A DNA stretch of 64,000 nucleotides from Actinomycetes bacterium (GCA_021846325.1 JAJZBX010000008.1:35337-99336); one strand, 5' to 3'; positions 42,803 to 52,044 are shown, counted from the stretch's first letter. Made by a program: numbers and translations. The notes: generated by a model not told the origin, from the letters alone.

Positions 42803-43774
42803 ATGGACTACGTAAACCTCGGACCAACGGGACTCAAGGTGTCGCGACTCTGCCTCGGACTCATGAGTTATGGCGAGCCGGCGCGGGGTAATCAACCCTG
42901 GTCGCTCCCGCGCGAGGCCGCTGAGCCGTTCTTTCGTCAGGCGTTAGACGCGGGCATCAATTTCTTTGACACGGCCAATGTGTACTCGGCCGGTAGCAGT
43001 GAGGAGATCACCGGTTCCGTTTTGTTGTCGATGGTTCCTCGCGACGAAGTGGTCATCGCGACCAAACTGAACGGTCGCATGCACGACGACGCCAACGGTC
43101 AGGGGCTATCGCGTAAGGCGGTGATGCGCGAGATCGACCAAAGCCTGCGACGGCTGGGCACCGAGTACGTGGACCTCTACCAGATCCACCGGTGGGATTA
43201 CGAGACGCCGATCGAGGAGACGCTCGAGGCACTGCACGACGTGGTCAAGGCAGGCAAGGCTCGTTACATCGGCGCGTCGTCAATGCACGCCTGGCAGTTC
43301 GCCCAAGCGCTCTACGTGGCCGACCTCAACGGTTGGACGCGGTTCGTCAGCATGCAGAACTACTACAACCTCCTCTACCGCGAAGAGGAGCGCGAGATGA
43401 TGCCGTTGCTCGATGACCAGGGCGTCTCGTCGATACCGTGGAGTCCGTTGGCGCGCGGTCGGCTGACGCGTCCGTGGGGAGCGGCGACGAATCGCTCGGA
43501 GCGCGATCAGTTCGGTCAGAGTCTCTACGGCGACGAGGACCGGCCGATCGTCGAAGCGGTCTTAGAGATCGCCGCGCGACGTGGTGTCGCGCCGGCCCAG
43601 GTGGCGTTGGCCTGGGTGTTGCGCAACCCGGTGGTCGCGAGCCCGATTGTCGGCGCCACGCGTGCGCAGCACCTCGACGATGCCGTCGCGGCGTTGACGC
43701 TCACCCTCGACGACGAGGAAGTCGAAGCACTCGAAGCCTCATACCGCCCGCACCGTGTGCAGGGCTTCGTGTGA
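42803..43774 (+). CDS. aldo/keto reductase
   Basis: A 323-residue NADPH-dependent TIM-barrel oxidoreductase of the AKR superfamily. Catalytic tetrad residues: Asp and Tyr in FFDTANVYSAGSSEEITG (near 52-60), Lys in VVIATKLN (near 86) and His in YQIHRWDY (near 127). NADP contacts are in VASPIVGATRAQHLDDAV. The close YghZ/Tas-like pattern SWLRALGLMSYGEP-type start (CLGLMSYGEP) is present. Substrate unknown. Convergent with the secreted repeat protein. Confidence 0.93.
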   Translation: MDYVNLGPTGLKVSRLCLGLMSYGEPARGNQPWSLPREAAEPFFRQALDAGINFFDTANVYSAGSSEEITGSVLLSMVPRDEVVIATKLNGRMHDDANGQGLSRKAVMREIDQSLRRLGTEYVDLYQIHRWDYETPIEETLEALHDVVKAGKARYIGASSMHAWQFAQALYVADLNGWTRFVSMQNYYNLLYREEEREMMPLLDDQGVSSIPWSPLARGRLTRPWGAATNRSERDQFGQSLYGDEDRPIVEAVLEIAARRGVAPAQVALAWVLRNPVVASPIVGATRAQHLDDAVAALTLTLDDEEVEALEASYRPHRVQGFV

Positions 43775-45445
43775 TCAACGCTGCACGTAGGTGATTCGCA
43801 CCGGTGCCTGACCAGCCTCAACGATGGTCAGCACGTGTCGGCCCGGCAAGTTCTTGGTCACGCGCAGACTGATCACCAGACGCGTCGGCGTGACCGAAAC
43901 TACCGTTACCGACGCGCCCGCCTCACCACTACGTACCGATGGACGTGATGAGAAGCCGCCACCGCTCAGCACCAAGGTCACCGTGCCCGTCGGCGGCACG
44001 GAGCCGCGCAGCGCCGCTACGACGAGCTGCGGTGCGAGGAAGTCAAAGCCCGTGGCCACGAAGGCCTGATAGTGCTTAGCGCGATTCGTGTAGCGACCCG
44101 CGGCCACGCAGTCAGCGGGATCTGCGCAACTGAGCGCGAGCACAATGGCGTCGCGACCGACGTTTTGGATCTGCGCCACCGGTTGAGCGACCCCCCAACG
44201 GCCCTGCTGCTCGACAGCGACGAAGGCTTGGTCGTTGTTCGACGCGAGGCGGATCTGACCGCCGGCTTCGCACTGCCCGGCGGCGGAGCAGCTGATCGTC
44301 TGGACGCTCGCTTGCGTGACGGCTTCGTAGGTTCCCGACGGCGACCGGGTGCTCTGGGCGATGGGTTGGCCGTTTCCCCACGTGCCAGCAGTATCGTTGG
44401 CCACGAAACCCAGCGTCACGCCCGAAGTCGTCGTGTACTCGCCGCCCGCGGCACAGTCGCCGACGTCAGCGCAGCTCAGGGCCGTCACGATGGCGCCGGC
44501 GGCGTGCAGCGTCTGGCCGAGTGTGATGGGCGCACCCCAGTTTCCACTCGTTTCGACCACGACGAAGGGTCGCGATCCCGGTGTCGTCCCGACGTAGGAG
44601 CCGCCGACGACGCAGTTCGCAGCCGAGGGGCACGCGACGGCGGTGATGGAGGCGTCGAGCCCGGTGTTGAGCGAACCCGCAACTTCGAATGGCTTGGCCC
44701 AAAGGCCGTTGGTCTCCTCGACCACGAAGGCCTCGCTGGCGCGGACGCGGGGTGCGAACTGACCAGCGACGACGCACGATCCGACCGCGGCGCAACTGAC
44801 CGACGTGACCACGGCGTTGCCCCCGAGGTTGAGCCCGCGGGCCACTTCGACGGCGCCATTCCAGTGGCCACCCGTTTCTTCGACGATAAAGGCCCGTCGT
44901 GCGCCAGCGCCGTCCGCGTAGCGGCCGCCGACGACGCAACTTCCCGCGGCCGCGCAACTCACCGCCGTCGCCACGGCGTCGCCACCAACGTTGAGCGTTC
45001 CCGCCACCTCTTGGGTCGAACCCCAAATCCCGTTCGTTTCCTCAACGACGAAGGCCTGGTGATGTTTAGTGGCGTCGGTGAAAAAGCCGGCCGCGACGCA
45101 GCTGTTGATCGCGGGGCAGCTGATGGCACTCACCGTGGCGTTGCCCCCCGCGTTGTAGAGGGTCGCGACCTCTTGAACTTTTCCCCACTGGCCCAGTGAC
45201 TCACTGACGATGAATGCCTCGTGGAAGTGCGACGCGTCGGTGTAGAACCCGCCGGCTGCGCACTGACCGGCGCTCGGACAACTGACGGCGGTGAGCATGG
45301 CTGCGCCACCGGTATTGACCCCGGCCGCGATCGAGGCAAACGACGGCGCGCCGCCCGCCTGTGCGACGGCGGGCAGGGCCACCGCCACCAAGGACAACGC
45401 GAGCATCGTGACGCGAGCGAGCCGTCGCACCAACTTCCAGGGCAT
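43775..45445 (-). CDS. secreted protein with eight cysteine-pair repeats and an IPT/TIG-like C-terminal domain
   Basis: A 556-residue exported protein. Signal peptide: [20 protein letters not shown] then AVAQA (cleavage near 31). Eight repeats of about 50-58 residues follow, each with the consensus (I/V)SC(P/A)xxxxCxxGG(x)Y, then FVVEExxGxWG and two Gly-rich turns. Each has two cysteines 7 residues apart. The pattern suggests a repeat beta-propeller or solenoid on the cell surface. A last domain ([20 protein letters not shown], then HVLTIVEAG) resembles IPT/TIG. ATG 45445 follows GAGGGGAGGG. No named family is recognised. Confidence 0.82.
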   Translation of the reverse strand: MPWKLVRRLARVTMLALSLVAVALPAVAQAGGAPSFASIAAGVNTGGAAMLTAVSCPSAGQCAAGGFYTDASHFHEAFIVSESLGQWGKVQEVATLYNAGGNATVSAISCPAINSCVAAGFFTDATKHHQAFVVEETNGIWGSTQEVAGTLNVGGDAVATAVSCAAAGSCVVGGRYADGAGARRAFIVEETGGHWNGAVEVARGLNLGGNAVVTSVSCAAVGSCVVAGQFAPRVRASEAFVVEETNGLWAKPFEVAGSLNTGLDASITAVACPSAANCVVGGSYVGTTPGSRPFVVVETSGNWGAPITLGQTLHAAGAIVTALSCADVGDCAAGGEYTTTSGVTLGFVANDTAGTWGNGQPIAQSTRSPSGTYEAVTQASVQTISCSAAGQCEAGGQIRLASNNDQAFVAVEQQGRWGVAQPVAQIQNVGRDAIVLALSCADPADCVAAGRYTNRAKHYQAFVATGFDFLAPQLVVAALRGSVPPTGTVTLVLSGGGFSSRPSVRSGEAGASVTVVSVTPTRLVISLRVTKNLPGRHVLTIVEAGQAPVRITYVQR

Positions 45446-45562
45446 CACGATCCCTCCCCTCAATCTGGACACGCTACCCACGACGTCACCGTCACCGTAC
45501 CCCCTCACCGCGGTAGCGTCGCCGCGCCCGACCGTGGTGCTGGCGAGAATCGGACGCTAGGA

Positions 45563-45589
45563 TTGAATCCAGACCATAATGGTCATATT
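45563..45589 (+). promoter_or_regulatory. cysK-cysE promoter with perfect palindromic operator
   Basis: TTGAAT (45563-45568) and CATATT (45584-45589) make a -35/-10 pair with 15-bp spacing. Between them lies GACCAT-A-ATGGTC (45572-45584), a perfect 13-bp palindrome placed where a repressor would block polymerase. It is upstream of the cysteine genes, so a cysteine- or sulfur-responsive regulator is likely (inference). Confidence 0.6.
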
Positions 45590-45625
45590 TCGACCGCGGC
45601 GGTCGCCGCGAGAAAGTGGGTGATC

Positions 45626-46555
45626 GTGCGAATCGCCAACGACATCACGGAACTCATTGGCCGGACCCCGCTGGTACGACTCAATCGCTTGGTGGCGCCC
45701 GGTGCCGCGACCGTGCTCGCCAAGCTCGAATACTTCAATCCGAGCGGCAGCGTGAAGGATCGCGCGGCGGTGGCCATGATCGATGCCGCCGAGGCGGCCG
45801 GCGTCCTGGCACCCGGTGACACGATCGTCGAGCCAACGAGTGGCAATACGGGGATCGCGCTCGCGATGATCGCCGCCGCGCGCGGGTACCACTGCGTGCT
45901 CACCATGCCCGAGACGATGAGCATCGAGCGTCGGATGCTGCTTCGTGGATTCGGCGCCGAACTCGTCCTGACCCCGGGTCCCCTCGGGATGGGTGGCGCC
46001 ATCGCGACCGCCACCGACCTCGCGGCATCGCGCGGCTACTTCATGCCACAACAGTTCGAAAACCCGGCGAACCCCGCTATCCATCGATCAACCACGGCCG
46101 AGGAGATCTGGTCGGACACCGAGGGTTCCGTCGACGTCGTGGTCGCCGGTGTTGGCACCGGCGGTACCATCGCCGGCATTGGTGCCGGCCTCAAGTCGAA
46201 GAAGCCGTCGGTGCGCATGGTCGCCGTCGAGCCGGCGGCCTCGCCGGTACTGTCGGGTGGCGAAAAGGGCCCCCATCCCCTTCAGGGCATTGGCGCCGGC
46301 TTCGTACCGACGAACTACGACCCCACCGTTGTTGACGAAGTGATCACCGTGGCGAACGCCGATGCCTTCGCCAACGCCCGAGCCATGGCCACGAGCGAGG
46401 GCTTGTTGGTTGGTATCTCGTCGGGTGCCGCCGTCTGGGCCACCCTCGCCGTTGCCGTCCGGCCCGAGATGGCCGCCAGCACCATCGTCGTGATCGTGCC
46501 GTCCTTTGGTGAGCGGTACCTGTCGACCGCGCTCTTCGAGGGGATGGGCGACTGA
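45626..46555 (+). CDS. cysK: cysteine synthase A
   Basis: O-acetylserine sulfhydrylase, a PLP enzyme that makes cysteine from O-acetylserine and sulfide. The 309 residues start [20 protein letters not shown]. The PLP lysine lies in [18 protein letters not shown] near residue 42, the substrate loop in [18 protein letters not shown], and the phosphate-binding glycines in [22 protein letters not shown] 45626 matches the family start; GTG 45620 is in frame 6 nt upstream. cysE follows after 2 nt. Confidence 0.96.
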   Translation: MRIANDITELIGRTPLVRLNRLVAPGAATVLAKLEYFNPSGSVKDRAAVAMIDAAEAAGVLAPGDTIVEPTSGNTGIALAMIAAARGYHCVLTMPETMSIERRMLLRGFGAELVLTPGPLGMGGAIATATDLAASRGYFMPQQFENPANPAIHRSTTAEEIWSDTEGSVDVVVAGVGTGGTIAGIGAGLKSKKPSVRMVAVEPAASPVLSGGEKGPHPLQGIGAGFVPTNYDPTVVDEVITVANADAFANARAMATSEGLLVGISSGAAVWATLAVAVRPEMAASTIVVIVPSFGERYLSTALFEGMGD

Positions 46556-46557
46556 TC

Positions 46558-47151
46558 GTGTGGTCAGAACTACGCAGCGAGCTACGCGACGACTTGCGGG
46601 CGGTGATGGAGCACGACCCCGCCGCGCGTCGCGTCGCCGACGTCGTCTTGACGTACCCGGGCCTTCACGCACTATGGGGCCATCGCGTCGCCAACGCGCT
46701 GTGGCACCGCGGGCATTACCTGGTGGCTCGGATCCTCAGCGCCGCGGTGCGCGTGCTCACCGCGGTCGATATCCACCCCGCCGCCACGATCGGACACCGC
46801 CTTTTCATTGACCACGCGATCGGCGTGGTGATTGGCGAGACGGCCGAAATCGGTGACGACGTCATCATGTTTCACGGGGTGACCCTCGGTGGCGTGTCGA
46901 TGAGTCGTGGCAAGCGCCACCCGACGATCGGCAACCGCGTGTTGCTCGGTGCCGGATCAGTCATCCTCGGGCCCGTCACCGTCGGCGACGACAGCTCTGT
47001 CGGGGCTCAGGCCGTCGTCACCAAGGACGTGGCGCCACGCAGCGTCGTCGTCGGCATCCCCGCTCGTGTCGTCGCCACGACGAAGCCCACCGACATCGGC
47101 GGGCTCGAACGTCGCCGACCGAAGGGAACGTCGGGAACCAACGTCGCCTGA
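46558..47151 (+). CDS. cysE: serine O-acetyltransferase
   Basis: Makes O-acetylserine from serine and acetyl-CoA, the substrate of CysK next door. The 197-residue protein has the short CysE/EpsC form: helical N-terminus ([20 protein letters not shown]) and a left-handed beta-helix of hexapeptide repeats with [60 protein letters not shown] and VVTKDV. The His in the LFIDH motif is the likely base. Two nt after cysK, so one operon. Confidence 0.96.
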   Translation: MWSELRSELRDDLRAVMEHDPAARRVADVVLTYPGLHALWGHRVANALWHRGHYLVARILSAAVRVLTAVDIHPAATIGHRLFIDHAIGVVIGETAEIGDDVIMFHGVTLGGVSMSRGKRHPTIGNRVLLGAGSVILGPVTVGDDSSVGAQAVVTKDVAPRSVVVGIPARVVATTKPTDIGGLERRRPKGTSGTNVA

Positions 47152-47316
47152 CCAGTAGCGGGCCCGTAGGCGCGTGGTGGCCAGTCGCTTCATCTCGCCC
47201 GTGGGTTCGCCGGTCGCCTCGATGGCTGCGTTGATCGGCGACTCGGAGCGGGGGCCCAGGTCGTGCGCCGGCGACGGCGTTTGGGTGGCGAGGGTCACCG
47301 CGCTGGCTGGCCCTGT

Positions 47317-47322
47317 CATAGT
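47317..47322 (+). promoter_or_regulatory. -10 element CATAGT upstream of the lipoprotein gene
   Basis: CATAGT, 6 nt, GTG 47329, which is the start that gives a complete lipoprotein signal peptide. Confidence 0.45.
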
Positions 47323-47328
47323 GGTGAC

Positions 47329-49422
47329 GTGCGACGCGTACGATCATGGCTCACAACAATGTCGGTGACCCTCGTAGCGGCGATCGTTCTCGCGGGTTGC
47401 GCGTCGGTCGGTTCGCGGTCATCGAATGTCCCATCGCGTCGTGCATTCGTCGCGACCGCCTTTCTCCCCGCGAGTTCGGTCTGTGGGACGAGCGGCGACC
47501 TCGTGCATCAGTCCATGAACGGGGACTTCACCGGTTGCTTTCGGGTTCCCGCTCTCGGCGGGGACCGCTTGGTCGTGGCGCTGCAGACCTTTCTCAGTGG
47601 TTCCTTAGGCGCCGTTGATGCGTTGACCACGACGAGCGTCGCCACGACGTCGCCGGGCGACCTCGCGTTGAGCGTGAAACCACGCAACGTGACGCCCGGT
47701 CAGCGTGTCGAGGTGACGGGACACTTCCGCGGTCGGGCGCCAACGCTGCAACAGCGACGGACCGGAACGTTTTCAACCCTGTGCTGGGACGGATGTCGCA
47801 CGGGTGCCCAGGAGCAAGCATCGCCGGTGCACTGGCTCTCGTCGACGACTTTTCGCATGGCCTTCGCCGTTCCCCAAACGGCGTGGTTGACGAGTCGCGG
47901 CGGTGCCGTCGTGGTGCATCCCCTCACTTCGGGGCGATATCGAATCGGCGTGCAGTGCCTCATCCAACGTTCGGGGTGCGCGCTCGGGCCAGCCGAGGCA
48001 CAGACCGACGTGACGTTGCGTGCACCGTCACCGTCACGGTGCCTGCGCGGTCGACCCTGCGCGACGATGACATTCAGCAGCGCTCACGCGGCGGTGGGCG
48101 ATGAGGTACACGTGACGGGTTGGGCACCGGTGCAGCTCGTAATCGGCCAGCCATTCGGTTACTTCCTCTCGGTCGCCAGGACGTCGTCGACCCGGCGTCT
48201 TCCCTCCATTTCCTTTGCGCGCGGCGTCAAGGGTGGTGGCTTCAACGTCGTGCTGGCGCCTCGCGTGCTGCGCGTGTTGCCCAGTCCGACCTGGGCGAGC
48301 CTGGGACGCGTAACGAGCGTCTCGTCGACGTTCTCGGGACCGTCCGCCATTGATCCGGCGAGCAACGCACCACTCGTCGCGTGGTGTCAACCAGCACGAA
48401 TCGTCATCACCGGCGGCCCTCGGCTGGTAGTGATTCCTATCTCGACGGTGCGTGCTGCGCTGCGCGGCTCACCACTGAACGTCCTCTCATCGCGTAGCCC
48501 CCAATGCGACGAGGTCCAGCTCGATCCGACCCGCGCCGCGACCATCTACGCCGGCTTCACGGCCGCTGAGGGACGCAGCATCCCGCCCGTCTATTTAGCG
48601 CCGCTCTATTCGACCAATGCGGGGTTGGCCTGGCACCGGGTGCCGATCCCAGCCGGCGCCTCCATTACCGAGTTTGGCGGCTTCGTCACCGAGGGGAACA
48701 GCGTCGAAGCGCTCTTTAGCAGCGCCAACGGTAGTGCCGGCGCGCCCCTCCCGGTCGGAACGAACCACGGCGTCGTTGCCGCGGAGGTCACGTCCAACGG
48801 TGGCGCGAGCTGGCGCTCGACGACGCTCGGGTGTCCCCTTACGGGCCCTTGCTCCAGGTTTGGCCCGTTCCAGTGGGGCAACTGCGCAATGAACAGCGAC
48901 CCGCAAGCGTTACTCCTGGCGCCGCCGGCGGCGTCTACTGCGGTGGTGCACTGGAGGGTGTCGTCGTGGGTGACGTCAGTCAACAGCTGCAGTACCCAAC
49001 AACTCGTCGTTGTCTCGCGCACCGAGCTACTGCTGCTCGACCCATCCTCCCAGTACGCACTGCGACGCTCAACCGACGCCGGTCAGAGGTGGACGAACAT
49101 CGCGCTGCCGGTCAAGGCGGTCAACTACGGTCCGGACAGTATTCCGCTCGGTAACTCGCTCGTGCTCGCCACCGATGGCTCGCTCTTTGCGGTGATCGCC
49201 ACGCCCTCGGGCCGTCGTGAGGAACTGTTTCGGCTTGCGCCGAGAGCGACGAAGTGGTGCCAGGTACCGGGGATATTGGGAGCGACCGTCGCCTCAGCCG
49301 GCAACGTCAGTCCCCTCATGACCCGCGGCACCGATCTGATCTGGAGCCAAACGCGTTACTCGGTGAGCGGTCGTACGTCAGTGACCAGACACGTCGTTGG
49401 TGCGGGGACCTTGCGGTGCTGA
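47329..49422 (+). CDS. large lipoprotein with Asp-box (sialidase-like) repeats
   Basis: A 697-residue exported lipoprotein. Signal peptide: basic VRRVRSWLTTM, hydrophobic SVTLVAAIV, lipobox LAGC (lipidated Cys near 24). The N-terminal half has paired cysteines (LCWDGCRTG; LIQRSGCALG). The C-terminal half has Asp-box turns (YSTNAGLAWHRV, TSNGGASWRSTT, RSTDAGQRWTNIA), which usually mark beta-propeller blades as in sialidases and sortilin-like domains. I cannot name the function; a surface-binding or sensing role fits. No adjacent partner is obvious. Confidence 0.78.
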   Translation: MRRVRSWLTTMSVTLVAAIVLAGCASVGSRSSNVPSRRAFVATAFLPASSVCGTSGDLVHQSMNGDFTGCFRVPALGGDRLVVALQTFLSGSLGAVDALTTTSVATTSPGDLALSVKPRNVTPGQRVEVTGHFRGRAPTLQQRRTGTFSTLCWDGCRTGAQEQASPVHWLSSTTFRMAFAVPQTAWLTSRGGAVVVHPLTSGRYRIGVQCLIQRSGCALGPAEAQTDVTLRAPSPSRCLRGRPCATMTFSSAHAAVGDEVHVTGWAPVQLVIGQPFGYFLSVARTSSTRRLPSISFARGVKGGGFNVVLAPRVLRVLPSPTWASLGRVTSVSSTFSGPSAIDPASNAPLVAWCQPARIVITGGPRLVVIPISTVRAALRGSPLNVLSSRSPQCDEVQLDPTRAATIYAGFTAAEGRSIPPVYLAPLYSTNAGLAWHRVPIPAGASITEFGGFVTEGNSVEALFSSANGSAGAPLPVGTNHGVVAAEVTSNGGASWRSTTLGCPLTGPCSRFGPFQWGNCAMNSDPQALLLAPPAASTAVVHWRVSSWVTSVNSCSTQQLVVVSRTELLLLDPSSQYALRRSTDAGQRWTNIALPVKAVNYGPDSIPLGNSLVLATDGSLFAVIATPSGRREELFRLAPRATKWCQVPGILGATVASAGNVSPLMTRGTDLIWSQTRYSVSGRTSVTRHVVGAGTLRC

Positions 49423-49695
49423 CGTCGCACACGTTGCCCCACAATCACCCCCGGCGGTCGCCGACGTGGCGTGTGCCGTGATTGCAATATGGTGGCTGCG
49501 TTCGTGCGTAGCGGGTGACGAGGGGCCCGAGCGATTGCCTGCACGAGGCGAGTCGGCCCCGTGCCTCGGCGGTTGGTGGCCCCGGTGCGTCGCGTGGTTG
49601 GTCGGCGTGGCGGGGCGGTAGTGGAGTTGGCGAGGGATTCGTCGGGCGCGCTCACCTGATCAACGCCAGTGAGATAAGCGATTCTCTGGACGCGG

Positions 49696-49767
<72 letters not shown>

Positions 49768-49804
49768 CACCCCGAGGGGCCGCCTAAGTCTAGGCCGGTG
49801 CACC

Positions 49805-49810
49805 TAACCT
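49805..49810 (+). promoter_or_regulatory. -10 element TAACCT of the globin gene
   Basis: TAACCT, 6 nt, GTG 49817. It lies back-to-back with the TAGACT element of the tRNA-Gly gene on the other strand. Confidence 0.55.
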
Positions 49811-49816
49811 GACTGC

Positions 49817-50191
49817 GTGGCGACCTCCCTGTACGACCAGGTTGGAGGCGAGGCGTTTTTCGCTCGGCTGGTTGACGCCTTTTACGATCGTGTGGCTCGT
49901 AATGCCCAGTTGCGCGCGATGTATCCTGACGACCTCGCTGAACCCAGGGAACACCTCGTGCTGTTCCTCGAACAGTACTGGGGCGGACCGTCGACGTACT
50001 CGGCGACGCGTGGTCATCCTCGCCTTCGTCTGCGCCACGCACCGTTTTGGATTGACCGTGACGCGCGCGACGCGTGGCTCGTGGCGATGCAGGGGGCTCT
50101 GGATAGCGTGCGTGACGAACTCAACGACGACCAGTACGCGATGCTTCGCGACTATTTCGAGTCCACGGCCCACCAACTTCGCAATCAGTAG
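49817..50191 (+). CDS. glbO: group II truncated hemoglobin (trHbO)
   Basis: A 124-residue heme protein that binds oxygen or detoxifies reactive nitrogen or oxygen species. It starts SLYDQVGGEAFFARLVDAFY with Tyr at B10-like and CD1 sites (FYDRV, MYPDDLAEP). The proximal His is in GHPRLRLRHAPFWIDRDARD with the usual Trp (DAWLVAM, G8 position) that defines group II. GTG 49817 is supported by the TAACCT element. It heads a cluster with four small genes to 51840, three of them cysteine-rich. Confidence 0.93.
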   Translation: MATSLYDQVGGEAFFARLVDAFYDRVARNAQLRAMYPDDLAEPREHLVLFLEQYWGGPSTYSATRGHPRLRLRHAPFWIDRDARDAWLVAMQGALDSVRDELNDDQYAMLRDYFESTAHQLRNQ

Positions 50192-50377
50192 TCCGTGCGT
50201 CGACGTGGGCGAGTCGCTCGGCAACCGGCTTGGCACGTCACGACGCCGGCCAGCACCGGTGGCCGCGTCGGTGCCCTCGACTCTCCGTCGTGCGTGGCGC
50301 GTGGTGGTGACACGAGGGTTCGATTCGTGCCCACGCGCCAGGGGGTGCCACTCCCTCAAGACGTCACGCCCACCCCG

Positions 50378-50383
50378 TACGCT
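50378..50383 (+). promoter_or_regulatory. -10 element TACGCT of the PH-domain gene
   Basis: TACGCT, 6 nt, GTG 50390; it decides between this start and a much longer upstream frame. Confidence 0.5.
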
Positions 50384-50389
50384 GGAGCC

Positions 50390-50938
50390 GTGCGGCGACG
50401 GTTCGTGGTGCGTGAGGACGAGGTGCGGATCGTGATGGTGACGCCCGTGTCGCGCGGCGTTGCGCGCCCCGCGTTGCTTACGCTGGCGCTCGGGGCGTCG
50501 GTGCGATACGTGGCCGACTCGTTTCGAGTTGTGGCGCACCACCAAGTGCTGATCGGCCTCGCGGTCGTCGGTCCGGTGGCCGTGGTCACCCTGACCCGCG
50601 TGTGGCGGTGGAGGACCCACAAGATTCACGTCACCTCACAGCGCGTCGTCGCCGAGGGGGGCGTCTTTCGCCACGTCCGCGTGGGCGTTGAACTCCGCGA
50701 CGTCGTCGCGGTTCGCACCACCCGTGGCCTCGGCGATCGATTGACCGCGCGCGGTGACGTGATCCTCGAGACGCTCGCCGGGCCGTGGGTCGTTGGTCGA
50801 GTTCGTCACCCGGCCGCGCTGGTGCGACTGATCGAGGGGGAGCGCCTAGAGCGGGCGGCACCGTCGTGGGCCTATGACGCCGTGATCGATCCGCCACGGA
50901 CCGTATCCGACGCCGGTGCCCGATATCGTACGACGTGA
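50390..50938 (+). CDS. membrane protein with bacterial PH domain (bPH2)
   Basis: A 182-residue protein. Two hydrophobic segments (LLTLALGASVRYVADSF and VLIGLAVVGPVAVVTLT) precede a beta-rich bacterial pleckstrin-homology domain: THKIHVTSQRVVAEGGVFRH, VRVGVELRDVVAVRTTRGLG, GDVILETLAGPWVVGRV. This matches YdbT/bPH2 proteins, whose function is poorly known. The GTG 50390 start is supported by the TACGCT element; the upstream in-frame extension to 50195 is composition-poor. It overlaps nothing and precedes a zinc-ribbon gene. Confidence 0.78.
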   Translation: MRRRFVVREDEVRIVMVTPVSRGVARPALLTLALGASVRYVADSFRVVAHHQVLIGLAVVGPVAVVTLTRVWRWRTHKIHVTSQRVVAEGGVFRHVRVGVELRDVVAVRTTRGLGDRLTARGDVILETLAGPWVVGRVRHPAALVRLIEGERLERAAPSWAYDAVIDPPRTVSDAGARYRTT

Positions 50939-50958
50939 CGCTCGGACGGGCGAGCCAG

Positions 50959-50964
50959 TACCGT
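50959..50964 (+). promoter_or_regulatory. -10 element TACCGT of the zinc-ribbon gene
   Basis: TACCGT, 6 nt, GTG 50971, giving a protein that begins directly at the first CxxC. Confidence 0.5.
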
Positions 50965-50970
50965 GGTTGC

Positions 50971-51183
50971 GTGCCAACTCGATATCGCTGCACCGCGTGC
51001 GGCAATCTAACCCGTTTTGACGTGGTTGAGACTACGTCGGTCCGTTCGTTCTACCACTTCACGGTGGGTGGTGAGTTGACTATTGAAGAACCCGAAGTCA
51101 TCGCCACCACGGTGGAGTCAGTGACCTGCCGTTGGTGCGGACACGGTCGCGGGATCGAGGTCATCGACGACGTGGCTTCCTAG
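50971..51183 (+). CDS. small zinc-ribbon protein
   Basis: A 70-residue protein that opens PTRYRCTACGNLTRFDVVET and closes VESVTCRWCGHGRGIEVIDD. The two CxxC pairs (about 7-10 and 54-57) are the ligands of a treble-clef or zinc-ribbon fold. Between them is a beta segment (FYHFTVGGELTIEEPEVIAT). No enzyme residues are obvious; nucleic-acid or protein binding is possible. Start fixed by the TACCGT element. The thioredoxin-like gene begins 2 nt after its stop. Confidence 0.75.
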   Translation: MPTRYRCTACGNLTRFDVVETTSVRSFYHFTVGGELTIEEPEVIATTVESVTCRWCGHGRGIEVIDDVAS

Positions 51184-51185
51184 AC

Positions 51186-51587
51186 GTGGCGGGGCCGCAT
51201 TCTTTTGACGAGACGGTCGAACGGACCGTGCCGACGTCGATTGTCGGCCACGGACCCGATGGTGCGGTCGTCGAGTTTCAATTCGTGCGCACCACTCTGC
51301 TCGTGGTCGTCAAGCCGCGATGCGACGGTTGTCGAGAGTTCCTCTACGGAGCGCCAGCCGAGTTTGCGGGGCTCGAAGTGGTGCTGATCAGTGCGGTCGC
51401 CGACTGCGATGGCGAATGGCTCAACACGCGACCGGTGTTAGTCGCTCCGGCGTGGATCGAGTCGCAGCGCCTGATGGCCGCTCCATCGTACGCCCTGATC
51501 AACGGCGCGACCGGGCGATTGATAGCCGAAGGGGTGGTCTTTTCGGCGTCCCAGGTGAGGGCCGAGATTGACGCGCGCTTGATCTGA
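51186..51587 (+). CDS. thioredoxin-like protein with CDGC motif
   Basis: A 133-residue protein whose centre reads TTLLVVVKPRCDGCREFLYG: a beta strand running into a CxxC, the position of the thioredoxin active site. The later part (WLNTRPVLVAPAWIESQRLM, ALINGATGRLIAEGVVF) suits a thioredoxin fold with the cis-Pro loop near SYALI. I cannot assign a named family. GTG 51186 starts 2 nt after the zinc-ribbon stop, so the two are probably one unit. Role in redox chemistry with the nearby globin is speculation. Confidence 0.65.
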   Translation: MAGPHSFDETVERTVPTSIVGHGPDGAVVEFQFVRTTLLVVVKPRCDGCREFLYGAPAEFAGLEVVLISAVADCDGEWLNTRPVLVAPAWIESQRLMAAPSYALINGATGRLIAEGVVFSASQVRAEIDARLI

Positions 51588-51615
51588 TGTCACAGGGCTG
51601 CACGAGAGTGAGCCG

Positions 51616-51840
51616 ATGGAAGACGTGACGATGACCAACAGCGTGGAGTATTCGATCAGTTGTCAGGACTGCGTGCGACGAGGTACGCCAGACTGCGCGG
51701 ACTGTCTCGTAAGTTTCGTGTTGGGCGGTCCACCCGAGGAACTCACGATGACCGTCGAGGACGTGGCCGTCGTGGCGATGCTGAGCGCCGAACGACTGAT
51801 ACCCCGACTCCGTTACCGACCCAGCATCGCGGAGCGTTAG
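51616..51840 (+). CDS. small cysteine-rich protein
   Basis: A 74-residue protein with four cysteines in VEYSISCQDCVRRGTPDCAD then CLVSF: two CxxC-type pairs spaced as CxxC-x(7)-CxxC, suggesting zinc or a cluster. The remainder is helical (TVEDVAVVAMLSAERLIPRL). A GAGAGTGAG ribosome site precedes ATG 51616. The sequence seems familiar as a conserved actinobacterial type but has no function known to me. Follows the thioredoxin-like gene by 28 nt. Confidence 0.7.
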   Translation: MEDVTMTNSVEYSISCQDCVRRGTPDCADCLVSFVLGGPPEELTMTVEDVAVVAMLSAERLIPRLRYRPSIAER

Positions 51841-52032
51841 GGCTCGGCACGAGTTGACCTGGGTGAACGTGTCGCCGCGGTCGTTGAGACCGAGACCCTC
51901 GAAGGTGTGAGCGCCGTCACTCGCTCGAGTGCGCGGGCGTCGACTAGCGGCGCGAGTTTCGCTGGCCGGGCCCGTCACTCGATGACCACGGTGTCACAAG
52001 GCGCGATTGCCTCTGAGGGGCCACAGCGTGGC

Positions 52033-52038
52033 TAGCGT
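52033..52038 (+). promoter_or_regulatory. -10 element TAGCGT of the GT4 gene
   Basis: TAGCGT, 6 nt, ATG 52045, at the end of a 204-bp gap in which no other feature was seen. Confidence 0.5.
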
Positions 52039-52044
52039 GGCCTG

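Noticed and set aside
43775..45445. CRISPR-like repeat array
   Set aside because: The periodicity is about 150-170 bp and encodes a repeat protein with a signal peptide; there are no spacers or cas genes.
49423..49695. Possible genes in the gap between the lipoprotein and tRNA-Gly
   Set aside because: Several short frames exist on both strands but are Arg/Pro-rich and lack starts with signals; nothing else was seen in these 273 bp.
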